Of a DNA stretch of 64,000 nt, positions 60,301 to 64,000 are shown in pieces (positions within the stretch are counted from its first letter, which is position 1; each line of letters begins with the position of its first letter). The translations under genes and the position numbers were made by a program. The stretch is from Cristatella mucedo (taxonomy: Eukaryota > Bryozoa > Phylactolaemata > Cristatellidae). The notes beneath the pieces were generated by a model. That model saw only the letters and a program-made list of their open reading frames with translations, was not told the DNA's origin and did no database searches. The DNA lies in NCBI GenBank assembly GCA_009760855.2, contig WPIO01000124.1, forward strand, positions 139,001 through 203,000. The letters are read 5' to 3'.

Positions 60301-62884
60301 GCACTGCGAAGGTAAGCGGTCGAGGCCGTGACCTGTTTGTCGGCAAGTGCACGGCAACATCGAGGGCCGGTCTGGCTGCGTTCGGAGCGCGGTCCGAGGG
60401 CCTGCCGCTCGAGTCCGGCCACTTCGCCAGATGCTGCAATGGTGGTGCGCCCTTCCGCTTTCCCCTGCAAACTTCTGAGCCGAGCTGCCTGAACCGTTGC
60501 GAGGGCCACTGATGGCAACATCGCATGCCCTGCATTGTTGGCAGGTGTGCGCCGATGGCTCCAGCCCTTTGCAGCGATGTGCTTCTAATGCCGTTTGTGG
60601 TCGATTTGATACACTTAGGATATACTGCTTCGTTTGGAAAAGCGCATAAAGAATCAAGGCTGACTGTCCATCGATTGGCATACGAAGATTATTATAGATT
60701 GTACCAATCCATCATAGCCTAGGCCGTCTAGCTTCTATAAGAGCACAAAGCAGTCTCAGATGCACCATCCAAAAAATGATGATGTCGATTATAAACCAGC
60801 TTAACCGAAACCAAGTCAGTGCCACGCCTAGCGATCTTTTCGGTGAACTAGTCGATCGTGTTCTTCTTATCCAGCAAGATTGACAAAATCAGTGAGCCCA
60901 TCCTCAATTCAACACCTTTGCTGTAGTCTTTTCTTGCATACATTGCTATTCCTCTTCCTCAATGTCCTCCTTCCACCAAGCCTGTGTCTGCTGGTCTGAT
61001 CACGAAGTTCGTCTCACAGTCTATACTAGCCCTCTAGAACCCCCTACCTACTGTTCTCCAGCTGAGATTCATAGATTTACTGCTGGCCTCCATAACTAGC
61101 ATAGTAAATCTGTCATTAACCTCAGGTTATGTCTCTTCAGAGAGGCTGGTGTTAGATGACTTATTAAAAAGTTATTACTAGACCAGGACAACATATGCAA
61201 TTTCTGCGTTGTCTTCGTATTGCCATTTCTCTTAAAGACACTTGCAAGAGTAGTGGCAGACCAGTTAAACTCTTTCATCCAAAATTTAGATCTAGCTGGC
61301 AAGCTCCAGTCAGGTTTTTGAGCAAATCAATCCACAAAATTAGTTCTGCTGCAAGTGTATAATGAGCTTCTCAGGCATGATGGCTTAAGTAGAGTTTCTA
61401 GTTCTGCTTGATCTATCTACAGCTTTTGATACATTAATTCCCAAATCCTTCTTGGCCTCCTGTCGTCTCACCTGGGCTTCACTGGCACTTTTTTGCAATG
61501 ATTTAGGTCTTATCTTAGTGGGAAAATTCAGAGCAGATGTCAATGGACCACAATTATTCAGTTACCCTTTGACGTGTAGGGTGCCCTAGAGATCCATTTT
61601 AAGTACATTTCTTTTTGCTGCTTATACTTTTGCTCTTGCCGATGTAATCGCTAAACAAAACTTAGGCATTCATTTGAATAACACACAGCTGTACTTGTGC
61701 TTTGATCCTTCACTGCTTTCCAGCATCTCCAGCTTTCAGCTCCCTAACAACGCAGCATTTGCCGTGTCCTTGTGCATTGTCCCCTGTGTGTTATGGGTGC
61801 TGACACTGTGCACGTTGCCAATAACAATAGTGCATTGCTTCTTTTACAGAATTTTAAAGTATCTTAAAGGTTAAATTCTTGGAGGGCTCTATGCAATTGT
61901 ATTATTATTATCATTCATTGCTGACATTCTCACTTTAATGGCAGAACACTTTCTAAAATTAAATGAGTAAAAACCAACTTGCTAATTATCGGCAAACCAA
62001 GTGTTGCTCGGAAACTGGAAAGCCTAACTCTTCAAATTGGCTGTACCAGCATATCTCCTGTAGCCTTTGCCTAGAATCTGGGTCATGCCTTTTTGTAAAG
62101 CCCCCATGTGATCTGCCGTTATTTCTGCCTTTGCCTGCCTAGCTTGAAACGATTGGGTGAGGGCTACTAATCGAGGGTCCTGCTAACCAGCGCCATGATA
62201 CTTTGGTGTACTTTTTCATTCCTTATTTTCGTCTTAGCATTTTAATTGTGTGATTTTGCTTGCTTAAGCAAGATACCCTGCTGTTCATTAACTATTACTT
62301 ATTGCTTCTCTTGCAGCAAGCTCTGAAGCGCCTAAATAGAGATTAAGTTCTCTTATGGTGCTATACAAAAGACATTATAATTATAATAAACTTGGTGATC
62401 GATCTCTATGGTTATCAATTGCAGGGCCTTGCATTCAATGGCTTTCGTGCTCCCACTCATTGCTTTATTTTGCTTAAATGTAGCATGTGTACTGCAAGCT
62501 TGCCGACATCTTGTAGTGATCTCATGCACATCTTTCTACTTTACCTGCCAACTTACATTAAAAACGGCAGCTTAGTCTGGTAGTCAAGGTAGGCTTCTGA
62601 TTGGCCATGGGCTGGCATCGATTTTAGGCTTATTAGCAAACTTGCATGTGCTATATGGCTGTGGGTATTGCGTTAGGATGTTCTGATTTGCTGAGGTTAC
62701 TCATTTTGGGGAGATCTCCTGTCAGATGGTGTATTTGTTGCTCCCACTATTTATTGCAGCATATGGCCGGAGCGTTAAGACAGTTATGGAACAGCCTCTA
62801 GCTGAAGAGCATCTACACGCAGGAAGGAATACGGTGACTTATGAAGCACGACTAATCAAGAATTTGCTATTGAAGCTCATGTGA
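48371..62884 (+). CDS. IFT70: Intraflagellar transport protein IFT70 (TTC30/DYF-1), 14 exons
   Basis: IFT70 is a TPR superhelix in the IFT-B core that wraps IFT52 and is needed for cilium assembly and, in some animals, tubulin polyglutamylation in the cilium. Exons: 48371-48424, 49849-49914, 50186-50395, 50859-50984, 51802-52102, 52552-52754, 52901-52966, 53072-53191, 54043-54119, 54302-54512, 54641-54712, 59733-59836, 60103-60311, 62760-62884. All junctions are GT-AG and in phase, giving 647 residues; human paralogues have about 665. A TAG lies in frame directly before the ATG. Landmarks: SLLGYCYYQQQDF, AIEYQLKN, LQFLLQQNPFPPETFGNLLL, AADVLAENAHLTYKFL, WKLNVAHVLFMQENKF, EELMRKIEKEEEQ, YAKRCFLSLVENMAK and the C-terminal RNTVTYEARLIKN. 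Weakest junctions: exon 12 acceptor (poor pyrimidine tract) and its GTTCGT donor. Confidence 0.96.
48425..49848 (+). other. IFT70 intron 1, nothing recognised
   Basis: 1.4 kb with GTAACT donor and TTTTTCAG acceptor. Short open frames on both strands have no recognisable family. No repeat or mobile element is evident. Confidence 0.65.
50186..50395 (+). CDS. IFT70: IFT70 exon 3, N-terminal TPRs
   Basis: It encodes SRAALSLLGYCYYQQQDFVN, AADCYEQLAALHPEVEDYKL and YYAQSLYKACLYDEAMKV, the first TPR pair with clear helical repeat spacing. It is phase 0 at both ends. Confidence 0.96.
51802..52102 (+). CDS. IFT70: IFT70 exon 5, most conserved TPR block
   Basis: It encodes DGKYEEACQKF, ALKHIADIIEKGIREHPELS, GMTTEGLDVRSVGNTL and FNLKAAIEYQLKN, close to vertebrate sequence throughout. 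The acceptor is CCAAAG rather than CAG. The donor leaves one base, and exon 6 completes a phenylalanine. Confidence 0.96.
53256..53279 (+). repeat. CTG trinucleotide repeat
   Basis: Eight uninterrupted CTG-type units in IFT70 intron 8, about 65 bases after exon 8. It is intronic, not coding. Confidence 0.95.
54302..54512 (+). CDS. IFT70: IFT70 exon 10, central TPRs
   Basis: It encodes RYIPVLMQQAKIYWDLENYP, KIFRKSVEFCNEHDVWKLNV and GFYEPIVKKHYDN. The intron that follows is 128 bases. The next exon (54641-54712, SAVVLANLCVSYIMTSQNEE) precedes a 5-kb intron full of LINE remnants. Confidence 0.96.
55280..56720 (-). mobile_element. L2-like LINE, reverse transcriptase to tail
   Basis: The longest copy on the minus strand. 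It has a LQWFRSYLSGRFESVGV block (about 56420), then YTLYLTNVIAKHNLGLYFYT with DGTQLYLCFD where a YADD active site is expected (the catalytic pair is damaged), then LLKLNDD. It ends at the tail near 55320 with AATAATAATA. Multiple frameshifts; dead. It lies in the 5-kb IFT70 intron 11. Confidence 0.82.
57230..57860 (-). mobile_element. L2-like LINE C-terminal fragment
   Basis: A minus-strand open frame of 144 codons reads FQSDLSLDDQICSTVKSAYF, FVICRLDFCNSLLASQPACA, SSAARLVCRERCSCHITTLL and AHLHWLPVKQRIDFKVVSLT, then LSDLLPHQAKHRKT. It is the cleanest C-terminal palm/thumb segment in the window. It is followed by a frameshift and no tail. Confidence 0.88.
58100..58400 (+). mobile_element. LINE 3' end
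   Basis: The final coding block (TFKRKLTTYLFI) is followed by an untranslated region and a tail with AAAGTGCCTTGAAAGAGAGA and CTGAGGGCACTATGCAAATG, then TTTATTATTATTG. Confidence 0.8.
58686..58782 (+). repeat. CA-rich microsatellite
   Basis: Imperfect CA repeat interrupted by CTCACTCATT and CGCG units; intronic in IFT70. Confidence 0.95.
60103..60311 (+). CDS. IFT70: IFT70 exon 13
   Basis: It encodes TLYCAKGNYEFGILRVIKSI, TWFYAKRCFLSLVENMAKHM and ECVQFLEHCE. It is separated from exon 12 by a GC-rich 266-base intron and from exon 14 by 2.4 kb of LINE sequence. Confidence 0.96.
60830..61915 (+). mobile_element. L2-like LINE, reverse transcriptase region
   Basis: Broken plus-strand frames show ARVVADQLNSFIQNLDLAGK followed by QSGF, LVLLQVYNELLRHDG, FRSYLSGKIQSRCQ and NNTQLYLCFD, the canonical order of non-LTR reverse transcriptase blocks. 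The tail lies near 61855-61910. Many stops and frameshifts. It fills much of IFT70 intron 13. Confidence 0.82.
61920..62390 (+). mobile_element. Second L2-like LINE fragment, abutting the first
   Basis: It resumes in the segment after the active site (an LKLN block, then TNLLIIGKPSVARKLESLTL) and ends in the tail GAAGCGCCTAAATAGAGATT and CTCTTATGGTGCTATACAAA. It sits in direct orientation immediately after another tail. Confidence 0.75.
62760..62884 (+). CDS. IFT70: IFT70 terminal exon
   Basis: It encodes AYGRSVKTVMEQPLAEEHLH and AGRNTVTYEARLIKNLLLKL, then Met and TGA. It matches the family C-terminus, where a VIEQPL segment and an NTVTYE motif occur near the end. It is missed by a simple open-frame scan because it is short and lies beyond 2.4 kb of retrotransposon sequence. 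Confidence 0.95.
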
Positions 62885-63744
62885 ACAGTCTGCCTATTAC
62901 TAATGAGCTGCCTGGTTTGTACATACTGTACTACCTTTGCAAGTTTTCTCATGATTAATTGGGCTGTGAGTGGAACTGTCTGGTTCAACTCATATATTTG
63001 AAGCTGTTGAGAATTGGACAACTTCTGGCCCGTTTTCTTGATACCGCCTTCTTTGATTCAACATATTATCTCCGTCCTGTGACTGCTTTTTGTTATCAAT
63101 ACTTGCGATTATCCTATATTTAATATTTATTGGAATTAAAAATGACATACAAGCTGTTTAAAGAGCTACCAAACATAGCGCATACATAACATACCTACAT
63201 AGCGCCATTGTCTCACCTGAAATGTATGAAATAGGACAGGAGCGGTTGATTTGCATTAAAAGCCAAAGTTGAGCTTATATGGCTTATTAAATATTATACA
63301 GATTACACAAGATCGTTATTTGGTGAAATCAAGAGACGTTTTGAGGGATTTATCTTAATATACTAGCCTCAGTTATCTGCGTCAAGAGCGATATAAAAAT
63401 GCCGAAAAGCAACTGTGTGGTCAGTAAATCTGGAGGATGACTGGTAGTGGCAGTGTCTGAATTTAAATGTAGGTAGCCTAGCAAAAGCATCTTGCTAACC
63501 TTCGTGCTTCTATTTGTTCTATTTTGCACAGGGCTTGGGACCGTTTATCAGGTGTGCAGCCTGGCACTCAAGCGTGGTTTCCCAGAAAGCTCCGAGTCTT
63601 GAAATTTAAGAGTGGTCTCCTCAAGACAGCACTGATGCATGTAACAGAACAGGGATCACTGGAAGCACTCGCTATGGTAGCCAAGCAAACAAGATCCCGT
63701 GCAATTCATTCCAGTCACTCTATACAAACTCGGACAAATATTAC
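62885..63744. other. IFT70 downstream region, nothing coding recognised
   Basis: AT-rich sequence. ATTAAA-like candidates occur near 63136 and 63254 but none is clearly a polyadenylation signal. A 74-codon open frame at 63524-63748 has no recognisable similarity. Confidence 0.55.
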
Positions 63745-64000
63745 ATAATGATAATACATTTGTATAGCGCCCTCGGGGAACTGAATCTCTTTCTATACAC
63801 TTTACAGATGCTGTATAGAAAGCATTATCAAATCATAGGTGGTAACATCCGAAAGCAGCAGCCACTGTGTAAGCAGGTACATGCACACGAAGAACGAATC
63901 ACGAAGACCCGCCAAATGCTGTAATAAACAGGTACGTTTTAAGCTTCTTTTTAAATGTCCTCATGTCGAGGACGTTGTGACGTGCGTCGGTAGTGAGTTC
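63745..64000 (-). mobile_element. L2-like LINE 3' end, runs off the window
   Basis: TATAGCGCCCTCGGGGAACT, CTTTCTATACACTTTAC and, inland, AAGCTTCTTTTTAAATGTCC, closely matching the copy at 22.5 kb. It continues past position 64000. Confidence 0.75.

Noticed and set aside
59804-60535. 243-codon minus-strand open frame
   Set aside because: Antisense shadow of GC-rich IFT70 exons 12 and 13; composition-driven and not a known protein.
63524-63748. Exon of a further gene downstream of IFT70
   Set aside because: A CACAG precedes it, but the product matches no family I know and no partner exon is visible before the window ends.

Overview
The window is nuclear DNA from a non-vertebrate animal whose genome is rich in introns and repeats. 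It carries three conserved eukaryotic protein genes split by GT-AG introns. LINE-derived, SINE-derived and microsatellite sequence fills most of the rest. I cannot name the phylum from sequence alone. The retained PWWP domain in MSH6, the intraflagellar-transport gene, the density of introns, and LINE fragments with ATT-rich 3' tails all fit an invertebrate metazoan.

Layout, left to right. (1) 1-8249, plus strand: bystin (BYSL), a 40S ribosome biogenesis factor. Nine exons are visible and the first is cut by the window edge. (2) 8250-12368: convergent intergenic space holding a decayed LINE, a tRNA-derived SINE and a LINE tail. (3) 12369-48066, minus strand: MSH6, the mismatch-recognition MutS homologue, in at least 34 exons joined without a phase conflict into about 1342 residues. 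(4) 48067-48370: a 304-bp gap between divergent start codons, the candidate shared promoter. (5) 48371-62884, plus strand: IFT70 (TTC30/DYF-1), a TPR protein of the IFT-B complex, in 14 exons giving 647 residues. (6) 62885-64000: downstream sequence ending inside another LINE fragment.

The introns hold about 20 fragments of non-LTR retrotransposons with an L2/CR1-type C-terminus, nearly all 5'-truncated. They also hold at least two tRNA-derived SINE families, one of which shares its 3' stem-loop tail with the LINEs. A family of long foldback elements is present too; the one with both arms is flanked by TTAA. Microsatellites of TG, CA, AT, CT and GA are long.

The three genes act in different processes (ribosome assembly, DNA mismatch repair, cilium assembly). 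Nothing here suggests an operon. The only candidate regulatory link is the head-to-head MSH6/IFT70 pair. I found no CRISPR array, functional tRNA or rRNA gene, or intact transposon.
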